Shown: positions 38,452 to 48,204 of the stretch, piece after piece | Numbering within the stretch: the first letter of the stretch is position 1 | Layout: each line of letters opens with the position of its first letter | DNA from: Alteromonas pelagimontana | GTDB taxonomy: Bacteria > Pseudomonadota > Gammaproteobacteria > Enterobacterales > Alteromonadaceae | Assembly: GCF_002499975.2 (NCBI RefSeq) | Contig: NZ_CP052766.1 | Location: 682,001-746,000, forward strand | Reading direction: 5' to 3' | Length of the DNA stretch: 64,000 nucleotides | Notes under the pieces: generated by a model | Databases searched by the model: none | What the model saw: only the letters and a program-made list of their open reading frames with translations | Told to the model about the DNA's origin: nothing | Position numbers and translations under genes: made by a program

Positions 38452-39359
38452 GAGCATCCTTTCTTTCGCTATGCGTATCTAAAATAACATTTTCAAAAAA
38501 CACAGGTTCTTTTCTTTCAAATCGCTCCGTGAAAGCCTAATTAAACTGTAAAAATAGCGTGTCCAACCATTTTGGTTTATCTATCGGAAATAATCCGCTA
38601 TTTATTTAAAACTGCACTGTCTATGGGCGGTAATATTTGCCATTACAATGCCGTGACACTTCTGTGACAGAGAAATGACGGGCTGTAGCGACAGCAAATG
38701 CATATTTCTCACCACATTGGAGCACGGGCTTATGCTAAATTTATGTAAAAAAATTTAAAGTAAATCAAAAAACCACGAACATAAAAGGTTGAGCGTCGAT
38801 TTAACACACAAGTAAATAATTGTCTAACAGTTCATCGTGTAACTTTTTTTAAGATGGAAGATTATCACTTAACTTCATGTTTTATAATAAAATTATTATT
38901 AACCCGCTAAAAATGTTGGTAAAATTTCCGCTCTACTTCGCCTTCACTACCTTTCTTTAATCCAGCTATCAACACACTTATCCACAGTTTTAGTGGATAA
39001 GTGAGTAAACACCAGCAACGGCGGGAATTTTGGCTTCTTAACGGGAGAAAATGGTAAGTGAAGACTAACCTTCTGAGGGACGAGTACAGGCCCCACCCTC
39101 TTATTTACCTGTATATAAAGACAATGGTCAAAGTATTTTTAATAGCTTTTCGGTATGAAAAGCCGGATTCCGGTTATATATGCTTGGCCGTTTACTCTTT
39201 ACTTTTCACTAGCACCTTTCATTTTCTTTATCTCTTTCAAAATGGGTAGATGAAGAAAAATTATCTTTAGGTTTTCTATGCGTTCAGCCAATATTGGTTG
39301 TTAAATCGGCGAAAAGGACATTTTCTCTTCAGATACATAAAAAAATATTCCGAAGGTTG
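38452..39359. other. Gene-free AT-rich region before the tRNA-Asn genes
   Basis: About 900 bases with no convincing gene (a 63-codon open frame at 39058-39249 has no ribosome binding site). It holds an inverted repeat made of DnaA-box-like sequence at 38975-39003, preceded by an AT-rich tract around 38880-38930. Promoter or small RNA content was not resolved. Confidence 0.5.
38975..39003. repeat. Inverted repeat containing a DnaA box
   Basis: Perfect 11-base stem CACTTATCCAC / GTGGATAAGTG with a seven-base loop. The left arm and loop give TTATCCACA (38978-38986), the consensus DnaA box; the right arm gives TTATCCACT on the other strand. It could bind DnaA or simply be a hairpin. Confidence 0.55.
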
Positions 39360-39388
39360 TTGACAGCGATGAAGGACGTCATTAATAT
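39360..39388 (+). promoter_or_regulatory. Promoter of the tRNA-Asn genes
   Basis: TTGACA, 17 bases, TAATAT: a near-consensus sigma-70 promoter, followed by the C-rich discriminator TCGCTCCC, as at stringently controlled stable RNA genes. The first tRNA begins 21 bases later. Confidence 0.85.
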
Positions 39389-39409
39389 TCGCTCCCGTTG
39401 AAAAGCAGG

Positions 39410-39486
39410 TCCCCCTTAGCTCAGTTGGTTAGAGCGACGGACTGTTAATCCGCAGGTCCCCCGTTCGAGTCGGGGAGGGGGAGCCA
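39410..39486 (+). tRNA. tRNA-Asn (anticodon GTT), copy 1
   Basis: 77 bases including an encoded CCA end. Seven-base acceptor stem TCCCCCT / AGGGGGA, discriminator G, anticodon loop CTGTTAA with GTT at 39444-39446, T-loop TTCGAGT. The first anticodon-stem pair is A-C in both copies, leaving four good pairs. Confidence 0.96.
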
Positions 39487-39516
39487 ACTTTTTAACGAAT
39501 AAATGAATGTATCGAT

Positions 39517-39593
39517 TCCCCCTTAGCTCAGTTGGTTAGAGCGACGGACTGTTAATCCGCAGGTCCCCCGTTCGAGTCGGGGAGGGGGAGCCA
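39517..39593 (+). tRNA. tRNA-Asn (anticodon GTT), copy 2
   Basis: Identical to copy 1 over all 77 bases, 30 bases downstream, so the two are one tandem transcript. The nine bases AAATGAATG (39501-39509) before it pair with CATTCATTT (39592-39600) at its 3' end, forming a stem that encloses this tRNA and may guide processing. Confidence 0.96.
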
Positions 39594-39689
39594 TTCATTT
39601 ACTTCTTTTTCTTCATTTTTGTTCCCATTAAGCGAAGAGCTTTCTCTGGTTAGTAAGTTTTTCCGCAGAATAACCTTAGTTTTATCAAG

Positions 39690-39718
39690 TTGTTAATCTG
39701 GCGCTAAAAAGCGATAAT
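39690..39718 (+). promoter_or_regulatory. Probable promoter of the rnf operon
   Basis: TTGTTA, 17 bases, GATAAT, about 97 bases before rnfA. Good match at the -10 and spacing; no FNR-like or other operator was recognised. Confidence 0.5.
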
Positions 39719-39814
39719 AGCCCACGTCGAATAACCCATTATCACACTGCGACAGACATCTGCCAGAGTAGCATGCTGTTAGCTATGCCTTTGTGAAAAG
39801 AAGATATTGATTTC

Positions 39815-40396
39815 ATGACTGATTTTTTACTGCTGTTGCTAGGAACAGTACTTGTAAACAATTTTGTACTGGTGAAGTTTCTTGGGCTTTGCCCCTTTAT
39901 GGGTGTGTCCAGTAAGCTGGAAACCGCAATTGGTATGTCTATGGCCACTTCTTTTGTTCTGACGTTGGCCTCCGTCACCAGTTATCTGGTAGAAACCTAC
40001 GTTCTTCAGCCTTTGGCCATCGGCTATCTTCGCACTTTAGCTTTTATTTTAGTCATTGCGGTGGTAGTGCAGTTCACAGAGATGGTGGTTCATAAAACCA
40101 GTCCGACTTTATATCGCTTACTCGGCATTTTCTTACCCCTTATCACCACCAATTGCGCGGTTCTTGGGGTTGCTCTGCTCAACCTGACCGAGCAACACAA
40201 CTTCATGGAAAGCCTGATTTACGGTTTTGGCGCCTCTGTGGGATTTTCTCTTGTGCTGGTGTTGTTTGCCGCCATGCGTGAACGTCTTGCCGCAGCGGAT
40301 GTGCCAGTGGCCTTTCGCGGCGCATCTATAGCTATGATAACTGCTGGATTGATGTCCTTAGCTTTTATGGGTTTTAGCGGATTGGTGAAATTTTAA
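39815..40396 (+). CDS. rnfA: RnfA, electron transport complex subunit A
   Basis: 193 residues with six helices, the expected length. The family motifs [20 protein letters not shown] and [20 protein letters not shown] are clear; these loops hold conserved Cys residues that in Rnf/Nqr A/E pairs bind an intramembrane iron-sulfur centre. First gene of rnfABCDGE-nth. Overlaps rnfB by one base (TAATG). The Rnf complex couples electron flow between ferredoxin and NAD(H) to ion pumping, or feeds SoxR reduction in enterics. Confidence 0.96.
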   Translation: MTDFLLLLLGTVLVNNFVLVKFLGLCPFMGVSSKLETAIGMSMATSFVLTLASVTSYLVETYVLQPLAIGYLRTLAFILVIAVVVQFTEMVVHKTSPTLYRLLGIFLPLITTNCAVLGVALLNLTEQHNFMESLIYGFGASVGFSLVLVLFAAMRERLAAADVPVAFRGASIAMITAGLMSLAFMGFSGLVKF

Positions 40397-40965
40397 TGAC
40401 GATGACTGTTGCTCTGGTAGCCATTGGACTTTTAGCTTTACTGTTTGGCATTTTACTAGGCTATGCCAGCATCCGCTTTCACGTAGAAGGCGATCCTCTG
40501 GTTGATCAAATTGACGAGGTGCTGCCTCAGACACAATGTGGCCAATGCGGCTACCCTGGCTGTCGCCCTTACGCTGAAGCCATCGCTAACGGCGATGACA
40601 TCAATAAATGTCCGCCTGGCGGCGAATCGACAATTAAAAATTTAGCTGACTTAATGGGTGTAGAACCTAAACCTTTGGACGCCGCCCATGGTGCCGAGGA
40701 CGTGAAAAAAGTCGCTTACATACGCGAAGATGAATGTATTGGATGCACAAAATGCATTCAAGCTTGCCCGGTTGATGCCATTCTCGGTGCTGCTAAGCAC
40801 ATGCATACCGTTATCGTAAATGAATGCACAGGCTGCGATTTGTGTGTGGATCCCTGCCCTGTTGATTGCATTGACATGGTAGCGTTGAATCCCACTACGG
40901 CTTCCTGGAAATGGAATTTCGATGACACGCCCAAAGGCGACATTCCCATTAAAATGGTGTCTTGA
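40396..40965 (+). CDS. rnfB: RnfB, iron-sulfur subunit
   Basis: 189 residues. An N-terminal helix anchors it; then the four-Cys cluster [19 protein letters not shown] ending in KCPPGG, and two ferredoxin clusters [14 protein letters not shown] and [17 protein letters not shown]. All cluster Cys are present. Takes electrons from the ferredoxin side and passes them through the complex. Three to six bases separate it from rnfC. Confidence 0.96.
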   Translation: MTMTVALVAIGLLALLFGILLGYASIRFHVEGDPLVDQIDEVLPQTQCGQCGYPGCRPYAEAIANGDDINKCPPGGESTIKNLADLMGVEPKPLDAAHGAEDVKKVAYIREDECIGCTKCIQACPVDAILGAAKHMHTVIVNECTGCDLCVDPCPVDCIDMVALNPTTASWKWNFDDTPKGDIPIKMVS

Positions 40966-40971
40966 TCTGTG

Positions 40972-43206
40972 ATGCATCCGAGTTTTGAAAATATTGTTGA
41001 GAAAATAGCGGCTGGGAAACTGGAAACGTTTCCCGGCGGTGTACATCCTGAGGATCGCAAATCGCTGTCAAACCAGCAGCCCATTGCACGCATTTCTCTT
41101 CCTGCGCTGTTGACCCTTCCCGTGCGTCAGCATATCGGGACTGAAGGAAAGCTGGTGGTAAACGTGGGCGATAAAGTGTTAAAAGGCCAGCCGCTCACTC
41201 ACAGTGGTCATCCCTTTGCAATTCCTATACACGCACCGACTTCAGGTGAAATTGTTGCTATTGAACCTCACGTTACCGCGCATCCAAGCGGATTATCTGA
41301 ATTGTGTGTATCGCTACGTCCTGATGGCGAAGATAAATGGATACAACGACAAACCTTCAGAAATTTCACCGATTATTCCCCGGCAAAACTCGTTGAAGCT
41401 ATTTGCAATGCGGGAATTTCAGGCATGGGCGGTGCAGGTTTCCCTACTCATATTAAAACTACCAGCAGTAAAAAAATTGAGTTTCTGGTGATCAATGGTG
41501 CAGAATGCGAACCCTACATCACCGCCGACGACAGGCTAATGCGGGAACATGCCTGGCAAATTCGTCAAGGCATTGATGTACTCCACCACCTTGTTTCTCC
41601 GAAAAAAGTCGTGGTTGCTATTGAAGACAATAAACCAGAAGCTATTGATGCAATGCGAATAGCTTGTCAGGATAAAGATAATATTCTGGTAGTCGGCGTA
41701 GAAACCAAATACCCAGCTGGCGGTGAAAAACAGTTACTGCAAATTCTAACCGGTCGAGAAGTTCCCCGGGATGGTTTACCTGCGGATGTAGGCGTACTGA
41801 TGTTTAATGTGGGGACCTGTTTCGCCATAGCTGACGCTATCTTTCAGGGCAAGCCTTTAATCGAACGTGTAGTTACTGTAACAGGGGAAGCCGTAGATAA
41901 ACCCGGAAATTATTGGACTGCGCTGGGAACGCCAGTCAATCATTTGCTTGGCCAAACCGGTTACAATGCGCGAAAACAAAAACAACCGCAGGTAATTATG
42001 GGTGGGCCGATGATGGGTTTTACGCTCAACGATGCTGCCGTCCCGGTGGTAAAAATAACCAATTGCCTGCTGGTTCCCGCTGATAATGAACTAAAACAAA
42101 GCGATAATGAAACCGCTTGTATCCGTTGCGGCGCTTGTTCAGACGTTTGTCCTGCTACGCTATTACCCCAGCAGCTCTTCTGGCACGCAAAAGCCAAAGA
42201 GTACGATAAAACAGAAGAATATAATCTGTTTGATTGTATTGAGTGCGGTGCTTGCGCGTACGTGTGTCCCAGCGAAATACCTCTTGTCCATTATTATCGT
42301 CAAGCGAAAGCCGATATACGAATACAACGAGATGAAAAAGTTAAATCGGAAAAAGCCAAAGAGCGTTTTGAAGCACGCAAAGCTCGCCTTGAGCGGGAGA
42401 AAATAGAACGGGAAGCCAAGCATCAACAAGCTAAAGAGGCGCGCGAGCGTGCAGCAAAAGCGCCTGCAACAGAACCGAAAGACAAAGTCGCTGCCGCATT
42501 AGCTAGAGCGAAAGCGAAGAAAGCAGTAGCACAGCAATCTGATACAGCTGAGTCAGATCCGCGTATGAACGTAGCTGATGAGAGCAAATCCCAGGCCGTC
42601 GATGCTATAGCACGGGCGAAAGCTAAGCAAGCAGCTCCAGCGCCTGACAGCGCAACATTGACCGACGACACACCCGAAAATGCCGACGCTGCCCGTAGGG
42701 CTCGTGTCGCCGCCGCCGTCGCCAGAGCAAAAGCGAAAAAGGCAAATCAAGCTAACGATACTGCCAGTGCAACGCCTGAACAACAGCCCGGCGCACCGAC
42801 GCTTCAAGCAGCTGATAACAATGAGACGCAACCAGTCGACGATGATGTAGCAAAAAAATCGGCCCCTACTGACGCCGCTGAGAGTTCTAACCGCCAGTCA
42901 GATGATGAGAAAAAGCGTCGTATTGCTGCTGCCGTCGCCAGAGCAAAAGCGAAGAAGGCAAGTCAAGCTAACGATGCTGCCAGTGCAGCGCCTGAACAAC
43001 AGCCTGGCGCACCGACGCTTCAAGCAGCTGATAACAATGAGACGCAAACAGTCGGCGATGATGTAGCAAAAAAATCAGCCCCAGTTGACGCCGCTGAGAG
43101 TTCTGATCGCCAATCAGACGATGAGAAAAAGCGTCGTATTGCTGCTGCCGTCGCCAGAGCAAAAGCGAAGAAGCAGGCGCGCAAAAACGAAGAGAACAAT
43201 AACTAA
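40972..43206 (+). CDS. rnfC: RnfC, NADH/FMN-binding subunit with an expanded repeat tail
   Basis: 744 residues from the ATG at 40972; a GTG one codon earlier is the alternative. The core (to about residue 450) has [17 protein letters not shown], the [13 protein letters not shown] nucleotide site, [15 protein letters not shown] and two 4Fe-4S clusters [12 protein letters not shown] and [12 protein letters not shown]. Beyond that is a charged coiled-coil-like segment and a 300-residue Ala/Lys-rich tail in which VARAKAKK recurs; two 72-residue units (216 bases each) are nearly identical. The tail is not needed for the known redox function and is typical in kind, but not in length, of gammaproteobacterial RnfC. 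Confidence 0.94.
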   Translation: MHPSFENIVEKIAAGKLETFPGGVHPEDRKSLSNQQPIARISLPALLTLPVRQHIGTEGKLVVNVGDKVLKGQPLTHSGHPFAIPIHAPTSGEIVAIEPHVTAHPSGLSELCVSLRPDGEDKWIQRQTFRNFTDYSPAKLVEAICNAGISGMGGAGFPTHIKTTSSKKIEFLVINGAECEPYITADDRLMREHAWQIRQGIDVLHHLVSPKKVVVAIEDNKPEAIDAMRIACQDKDNILVVGVETKYPAGGEKQLLQILTGREVPRDGLPADVGVLMFNVGTCFAIADAIFQGKPLIERVVTVTGEAVDKPGNYWTALGTPVNHLLGQTGYNARKQKQPQVIMGGPMMGFTLNDAAVPVVKITNCLLVPADNELKQSDNETACIRCGACSDVCPATLLPQQLFWHAKAKEYDKTEEYNLFDCIECGACAYVCPSEIPLVHYYRQAKADIRIQRDEKVKSEKAKERFEARKARLEREKIEREAKHQQAKEARERAAKAPATEPKDKVAAALARAKAKKAVAQQSDTAESDPRMNVADESKSQAVDAIARAKAKQAAPAPDSATLTDDTPENADAARRARVAAAVARAKAKKANQANDTASATPEQQPGAPTLQAADNNETQPVDDDVAKKSAPTDAAESSNRQSDDEKKRRIAAAVARAKAKKASQANDAASAAPEQQPGAPTLQAADNNETQTVGDDVAKKSAPVDAAESSDRQSDDEKKRRIAAAVARAKAKKQARKNEENNN
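42706..43160 (+). repeat. Tandem 216-base repeats in the rnfC tail
   Basis: Two full units (starting at about 42706 and 42922) and the start of a third (43138) with a 216-base period, keeping the reading frame. Each unit holds [11 protein letters not shown], an [18 protein letters not shown] linker and QSDDEKKRR. The near identity suggests recent duplication, and the region could expand or contract by slippage or recombination. Confidence 0.9.
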
Positions 43207-43207
43207 A

Positions 43208-44302
43208 ATGAAATTAATGCTTTCCAGCTCGCCCCACCAGCATGTTAAACGGAATACCGGTCAGGTTATGCGACTGGTAATCTATGCGATGATTCCGGGC
43301 ATAGTGGCGCAACTCTATTTTTTTGGCTGGGGCGTCTTCATTCAGGCAGTAATTGCCGTTACCACCGCCATAGTGACCGAAGCCACTATTTTATCCTGGC
43401 GGAAGAAGAATGTACCACGGGCGCTTGGTGACTGTAGTGCTATTGTTACAGCTTTATTATTGGCAGTGAGCATCCCTCCCCTGTTGCCCTGGTGGATGAC
43501 CGTGATTGGGACCTTCTTTGCCATTGCAATTGTAAAGCAAGTCTACGGTGGGCTGGGTTACAATATGTTCAATCCCGCTATGATAGCTTACGTAGCGCTT
43601 CTCATTTCTTTTCCCGCCGCCATGACAGGTTGGCTTTCACCTGTAGGCTTTGGTTTCCATTCGTTAGGCCTGGTCGACGCAATAAGTACTATAGTCACTG
43701 GTTTTACTACAGAAGGTTACAATCTTGAGCAGTTAAAAGCGAATGTTGACGGCTTTACCATGGCCACGCCTCTTGATGCAGTTAAAACCGGATTAACTCA
43801 AGGAATGACGTATTCAGAAGCGTTGGCAATGCCCATTTTTGACGGCGGCTTTGCGCAAAGCGTTGGCGCTGGATGGGCCTGGGTTAGCGTAGCGTATTTA
43901 GCAGGCGGTTTGCTGCTTATCAACAGACGCGTTATTAGCTGGAACATTCCCGGCAGTATGATAGTAAGCGTAATTGTGTGCGCGCTGGTTCTGCATCTGA
44001 TGAATCAAGATCATTACGCATCGCCACTATTTCATTTGTTTAATGGCAGTTTAATCATCGGCGCTTTTTTCATTGCCACTGATCCCGTTTCCGCCTCTAC
44101 CACAGCCAAGGGGCGAATAGTGTTTGGCGCACTGATTGGCTTCTGGATAGTCATTATTCGCACCTTCGGCGGTTACCCTGATGCAGTGGCATTCGCGGTA
44201 ATTATTATGAACATGGCGGTACCTTTAATCGATTATTATACCCGGCCGCGAACTTATGGACACGGTGGGACAGCGCGAAAATCTGTAGAGGAAACTAAAT
44301 AG
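43208..44302 (+). CDS. rnfD: RnfD, membrane FMN subunit
   Basis: 364 residues from [11 protein letters not shown] at 43208; the longer open frame starting inside rnfC was rejected because this start directly follows the rnfC stop and matches the family. About nine helices. The flavinylation region [16 protein letters not shown] contains the Thr that binds FMN covalently in this family, and [16 protein letters not shown] is conserved. Its stop overlaps the GTG start of rnfG. Confidence 0.95.
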   Translation: MKLMLSSSPHQHVKRNTGQVMRLVIYAMIPGIVAQLYFFGWGVFIQAVIAVTTAIVTEATILSWRKKNVPRALGDCSAIVTALLLAVSIPPLLPWWMTVIGTFFAIAIVKQVYGGLGYNMFNPAMIAYVALLISFPAAMTGWLSPVGFGFHSLGLVDAISTIVTGFTTEGYNLEQLKANVDGFTMATPLDAVKTGLTQGMTYSEALAMPIFDGGFAQSVGAGWAWVSVAYLAGGLLLINRRVISWNIPGSMIVSVIVCALVLHLMNQDHYASPLFHLFNGSLIIGAFFIATDPVSASTTAKGRIVFGALIGFWIVIIRTFGGYPDAVAFAVIIMNMAVPLIDYYTRPRTYGHGGTARKSVEETK

Positions 44303-44946
44303 TGTTTGCCACCATCAGCAAAAATGGCGGAATGCTTGCGGCGTTTGCTCTGGTAACCACCGCATTAATTGCGTTTACCTTTTTTACCACACAAGAGAAG
44401 ATTCAGGACCAACAACGCCTGCGATTACTGAGCGTGCTAAACGAGGTGGTTCCCGCCGCTTACTACGACAATAGCTTTTACCAGGACTGTACGCTAGTGA
44501 GTGCTCCCATGTTGGGCAATAATTCACCCCATGTAATTTATCGCGCCAGAAAGAACGGTGAGCCCAGCGCGTTAGCCATTGAAACAACAGCACCAGACGG
44601 GTACAGCGGCAATATCGAACTAGTGGTGGGGGTGGATACACAAATGAACGTGCTTGGCGTACGTGCGGTTGAGCATCAGGAAACTCCAGGTCTGGGTGAC
44701 AAAATCGAATTAGCTATCAGTGATTGGATTCTATCTTTTACTGGCAAACAGTTTGATAGTGAGAGCCAGGATGCTTGGCGAGTAAGAAAAGATGGCGGCC
44801 AGTTTGATCAGTTTACAGGAGCCACCATTACGCCGAGAGCCGTCGTCGGTGCGGTAAAAGAGACGCTTCTGTTTGTCAACGCTCATCAAGAAGCGTTATT
44901 TTCCCAGCAAAACGATTGCGCCACAGGCAACGAGGAAACTTTATGA
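44302..44946 (+). CDS. rnfG: RnfG, periplasmic FMN subunit
   Basis: 214 residues, GTG start overlapping the rnfD stop. One N-terminal helix ([20 protein letters not shown]) and an FMN-binding domain ending in the flavinylation motif [12 protein letters not shown], where the second Thr carries [23 protein letters not shown] and TPGLGDKIE are family-typical. Overlaps rnfE by four bases. Confidence 0.95.
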   Translation: MFATISKNGGMLAAFALVTTALIAFTFFTTQEKIQDQQRLRLLSVLNEVVPAAYYDNSFYQDCTLVSAPMLGNNSPHVIYRARKNGEPSALAIETTAPDGYSGNIELVVGVDTQMNVLGVRAVEHQETPGLGDKIELAISDWILSFTGKQFDSESQDAWRVRKDGGQFDQFTGATITPRAVVGAVKETLLFVNAHQEALFSQQNDCATGNEETL

Positions 44947-45635
44947 GCGAATATAAGGAACTGACGCTGCAGGGTTTGTGGAAAAACAATCCGGCTTTGG
45001 TCCAGTTGCTGGGTTTATGCCCTTTGCTTGCAGTGACTTCTACCGTCATAAACGGGCTTGGGCTTGGGCTTGCTACAGCCTTAGTATTAGTAGGCTCTAA
45101 TCTAACTGTCTCTTTGGTGAGAAATCTGGTGCGAAACGAAATCCGGATTCCGGTTTTTGTTATGGTCATTGCCGCTTTTGTAACCGTCATTCAGTTATTG
45201 ATGAACGCTTATACCTACGAGTTGTACTTATCTTTAGGTATTTTTATTCCGCTTATTGTCACTAACTGCGCCATCATTGGGCGGGCAGAAGCGTATGCGT
45301 CCAAAAATCCCGCGCTTCCTGCTGCGGTGGATGGATTAATGATGGGGACCGGTTTTACCTTAATTTTGATGACGCTTGGGGCAATGCGTGAAGCTCTGGG
45401 ATCAGGAACCCTGTTTGCTGGTGCTGATCGTTTGTTCGGCCCTATTGCAAAGAATTGGACGGTAACGCTCTTTGAAACGGATCAACCCTTTCTCCTTGCT
45501 ATTTTACCGCCAGGCGCATTTTTAGGTATGGGATTATTAATAGCCGTAAAGAATATTATTGACCAGCGTATTGCCGCCAAAGAAAAACGCGAGATCCAAA
45601 AAGTCACCCGAATTCGGATCACCGCCGAAAGCTAA
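44943..45635 (+). CDS. rnfE: RnfE, electron transport complex subunit E
   Basis: 230 residues from [20 protein letters not shown], six helices, paralogous to RnfA in inverted topology. Motifs [20 protein letters not shown] and [22 protein letters not shown] carry the conserved Cys. An upstream in-frame ATG at 44916 lies inside rnfG and was not used. Last Rnf gene, 15 bases before nth. Confidence 0.95.
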   Translation: MSEYKELTLQGLWKNNPALVQLLGLCPLLAVTSTVINGLGLGLATALVLVGSNLTVSLVRNLVRNEIRIPVFVMVIAAFVTVIQLLMNAYTYELYLSLGIFIPLIVTNCAIIGRAEAYASKNPALPAAVDGLMMGTGFTLILMTLGAMREALGSGTLFAGADRLFGPIAKNWTVTLFETDQPFLLAILPPGAFLGMGLLIAVKNIIDQRIAAKEKREIQKVTRIRITAES

Positions 45636-45650
45636 ACCTTCGCGAGTATT

Positions 45651-46283
45651 ATGAATAACGCCAAAAGAAAAGAAATTCTTACCCGCTTGCGGGATGCCAA
45701 CCCTAACCCCGAAACCGAGTTAAATTTCGCTTCTCCATTTGAGTTGTTGGTGGCGGTAACCCTCTCTGCACAAGCCACTGACGTAGGAGTAAATAAAGCC
45801 ACGGCTAAACTTTTTCCGGTTGCCAATACTCCTCAGTCTATCTATGACTTGGGAGTGGATGGTCTAAAAGAATATATTAAAACTATCGGCCTTTTTAACG
45901 CAAAAGCGGAAAACGTTCATAAGATGTGTCGTATTTTGCTTGACCAGCATAACGGCGAAGTTCCTGAGAGCCGCGAAGCTCTGGAAGCTCTACCGGGTGT
46001 AGGCAGAAAAACCGCGAATGTCGTTCTTAATACAGCGTTCGGCTGGCCTGCTATCGCTGTAGATACCCACATATTCCGTGTAAGTAACCGGACGAAGTTC
46101 GCTATGGGTAAAACTGTTGAAAAAGTAGAAGAAAAGCTGCTTAAGGTAGTCCCTAAAGAATTCAAGGTGGACGTGCATCATTGGCTGATACTACATGGTC
46201 GTTACACCTGTGTAGCCCGTAAGCCCCGCTGCGGTTCCTGTATCATTGAAGATTTGTGTGAATACCCTGATAAGACTGAGTAA
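45651..46283 (+). CDS. nth: Nth, endonuclease III
   Basis: 210 residues. Helix-hairpin-helix LPGVGRKTANVVLNTAF with the catalytic Lys, the catalytic Asp in AVDTHIFRVSNR, and the C-terminal 4Fe-4S site CVARKPRCGSCIIEDLCEY. DNA glycosylase/AP lyase that removes oxidised pyrimidines. Its location directly behind rnf genes is widespread in gammaproteobacteria. Confidence 0.96.
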   Translation: MNNAKRKEILTRLRDANPNPETELNFASPFELLVAVTLSAQATDVGVNKATAKLFPVANTPQSIYDLGVDGLKEYIKTIGLFNAKAENVHKMCRILLDQHNGEVPESREALEALPGVGRKTANVVLNTAFGWPAIAVDTHIFRVSNRTKFAMGKTVEKVEEKLLKVVPKEFKVDVHHWLILHGRYTCVARKPRCGSCIIEDLCEYPDKTE

Positions 46284-46355
46284 ACCGCTGACAAAGGCTT
46301 ACTTGAACGTTTTCAACGCCATTGGGCATTTCAAACTCGCCCAAAGAGAATGCCC

Positions 46356-46435
46356 CAGTGGTTAATGCTCTACAATGTCGTTATTTGAAAGAGAAAAACT
46401 ATATTGCGTAGCGGCGCCTTGTTTATTAACCACTG
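46356..46435. repeat. 80-base segment bounded by 10-base inverted repeats
   Basis: CAGTGGTTAA at 46356-46365 and TTAACCACTG at 46426-46435 are perfect inverted repeats in the nth-map spacer. The inside has no coding content. It could be a small non-autonomous element or a long-range hairpin between convergent genes. Confidence 0.4.
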
Positions 46436-46480
46436 AACGTATTCTTTATTCTGACTGAGTCATGATCACATAGACTGGTA

Positions 46481-47257
46481 CTAGCTCACAACTTCTTCAT
46501 CTCTCAATGTCAGAACCTCAACGCCGGAAGAAGTGACAAGAACGGTATGCTCCCACTGCGCAGACAATTTTTTATCACGGGTAATAACCGTCCAACCGTC
46601 CTTTTTCTGCTTGGTCTTGTAGGTTCCCTGATTGATCATCGGCTCAATCGTAAAGACCATTCCCTCTTTTAAAGTAATGCCAGAACTGGGTTTACCGAAG
46701 TGAAGTATCTGAGGCTCTTCGTGCATTTGCTTGCCAATACCGTGTCCGCAATAATCCCGCACCACGCTAAAGCCATGCTTTTCAATGTAACTTTGAATAG
46801 CGTGACCGATATCCCCTGTCGTCGCGCCAGGTTTGACGCAATGGATTCCTTTCCACATAGCGTCATAGGTCACATGCACAAGATTTTTTGCTATCGGTGA
46901 CGGTGTGCCTACAGAATACATTTTACTGCTATCTGCAATATATCCTCCTTTTTCAAGAGTTATATCAATATTAACGATGTCGCCGTTTTTGAGTCTCTTA
47001 CTTTTAGAGGGCACCCCATGGCAAACCACCTCGTTGATCGAAGAATTTAACACGTACTGGTAACCGTACTGGCCTTTACTCGCCGGTCGCGCCTGTAGTT
47101 TATTAACGATGAAATCTTCGACAAAATCATTGACTTCCATAGTCGAGATGCCCACATCAATAACCTTGTCCAGCTCTTTAAAAACGCTGGCCAGTAAACG
47201 GCCGGATTCCCGCATCAGCAAGATTTCTTCATTAGTTTTAATAACGATGTTACTCAT
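46481..47257 (-). CDS. map: Type I methionine aminopeptidase, paired with a ParD-like gene
   Basis: 258 residues. All five metal ligands are present: Asp in VNIDITLEKGGY and ADSSKMYSVG, His in DYCGHGIGKQMHEEPQ, Glu in GMVFTIEPMI and AQWEHTVLV. It should be active in removing N-terminal Met. The gene is not in the rpsB-tsf region where the housekeeping map usually lies; instead its start overlaps the ParD-like gene by eight bases, so the pair is translationally coupled. It is probably a second, conditionally expressed copy, though no other copy can be seen from this window. Confidence 0.93.
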   Translation of the reverse strand: MSNIVIKTNEEILLMRESGRLLASVFKELDKVIDVGISTMEVNDFVEDFIVNKLQARPASKGQYGYQYVLNSSINEVVCHGVPSKSKRLKNGDIVNIDITLEKGGYIADSSKMYSVGTPSPIAKNLVHVTYDAMWKGIHCVKPGATTGDIGHAIQSYIEKHGFSVVRDYCGHGIGKQMHEEPQILHFGKPSSGITLKEGMVFTIEPMINQGTYKTKQKKDGWTVITRDKKLSAQWEHTVLVTSSGVEVLTLRDEEVVS

Positions 47258-47456
47258 TCACAAGCCTCACCGATGCCACATTTTGCATGCGCTTTTCCCG
47301 TTCAAGAATTTCATCATAATTCAGCGTTGGATTCTGCTCAGCCAAGCGTCCTATTTTTAACCAAAACTCAGCTTGAGAGTTAATCGAACGCTCCATTACC
47401 ACACTGGTCTTTCTGACTTCTTCATGAAGTTTATCGGAAATTTTTACAATACCCAT
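47250..47456 (-). CDS. ParD-like antitoxin family protein
   Basis: 68 residues from MGIVKISDKLHEEVRKTSVV; GAGG lies seven bases upstream, so the longer open frame from 47504 was rejected. Matches the ParD-like antitoxin family: a ribbon-like VKISDKLHEEVRK followed by a helix with RSINSQAEFWLKIGRLAEQN. No ParE toxin gene is near; the only coupled gene is map. The expected role is DNA binding and autorepression. Confidence 0.82.
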   Translation of the reverse strand: MGIVKISDKLHEEVRKTSVVMERSINSQAEFWLKIGRLAEQNPTLNYDEILEREKRMQNVASVRLVNE

Positions 47457-47470
47457 TTTCAACCTCAACA

Positions 47471-47499
47471 TATATAATATGTAGCATAATGTAGCACAA
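47471..47499 (-). promoter_or_regulatory. Promoter of the ParD-like/map pair with internal direct repeats
   Basis: On the minus strand: TTGTGC (47499-47494), 17 bases, TATATA (47476-47471), 15 bases before the ParD-like start. Inside the spacer, TGCTACAT occurs twice, exactly ten bases apart (47489-47496 and 47479-47486), one DNA turn. Such repeats over a promoter are typical operators of ribbon-helix-helix antitoxins. Confidence 0.6.
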
Positions 47500-47816
47500 C
47501 ACATTTAGAACAACTAGCACGAAAATTCTGATGCCGATGCTTTGTGATTAGTAATAGATAAGGCCGTGTTCCCTTTGAAAAGCTAAACGTAAATCTTTCC
47601 GACAGAACACTCTGGTTTTGTGTGAGGCTTTTAAAATTCACACCAACAGTAGCTAACCAACCGAGATATCTTCATGATGACAAGAGAAACTCAAACCAGG
47701 CGTCAGCTTCCAGGCTGCAGAACAAAAGCCAAAAAAGGCTTGAGTTTAATTTGTCGGTCATAATAATGTCGTCTGAACATATTACTATTCACGCTATAGC
47801 ACATCAGGAGAATAAA

Positions 47817-48203
47817 ATGAGAATGCTTCATACCATGTTACGTGTAGAGAATCTGGAAAAGTCGCTGGATTTTTACGTCAATACCATGGGAATGAAATTA
47901 CTTCGCCAGTCAGACAACGAAGAGTATCAATATACTCTGGCGTTTGTTGGTTATGCCGATGAGTCAGAGCAGGCAGTTATTGAACTTACCTATAACTGGG
48001 GAGAAAATACTTATGACAAAGGTACTGCATACGGGCACGTTGCCTTTGCGGTAGATGATATTTACGATTTTTGTAAGAAGCTTGAAGCTCGCGGTGCAGA
48101 TGTTTATCGCAAACCCGGCCCTGTAAAAGGAGGAAGTACTGTTATTGCCTTCGTTCGCGATCCCGACGATTACGCCATCGAACTCATTGAAACCAGAGAT
48201 TAA
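47817..48203 (+). CDS. gloA: GloA, lactoylglutathione lyase (glyoxalase I)
   Basis: 128 residues from [10 protein letters not shown], with AGGAG six bases upstream; the longer open frame starting at 47622 was rejected. Metal ligands His 5, Glu in IELTYNWG, His in GHVAFAVDD and Glu in YAIELIE are all present. Detoxifies methylglyoxal with glutathione. Starts a short run with glpQ, two bases apart. Confidence 0.95.
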   Translation: MRMLHTMLRVENLEKSLDFYVNTMGMKLLRQSDNEEYQYTLAFVGYADESEQAVIELTYNWGENTYDKGTAYGHVAFAVDDIYDFCKKLEARGADVYRKPGPVKGGSTVIAFVRDPDDYAIELIETRD

Positions 48204-48204
48204 T

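Noticed and set aside
39058..39249. 63-codon frame upstream of the tRNA genes
   Set aside because: No convincing ribosome binding site, aromatic-rich random-looking sequence, and no family resemblance.
39410..39600. tRNA-Asn pair as an integrative element attachment site
   Set aside because: tRNA-Asn genes are common integration targets, but no integrase, mobility gene or partial tRNA repeat was seen nearby, and the rnf operon follows normally.
43085..43207. N-terminal extension of RnfD overlapping rnfC
   Set aside because: The extension is the out-of-frame reading of the rnfC repeat tail; the family start and the position after the rnfC stop support 43208.
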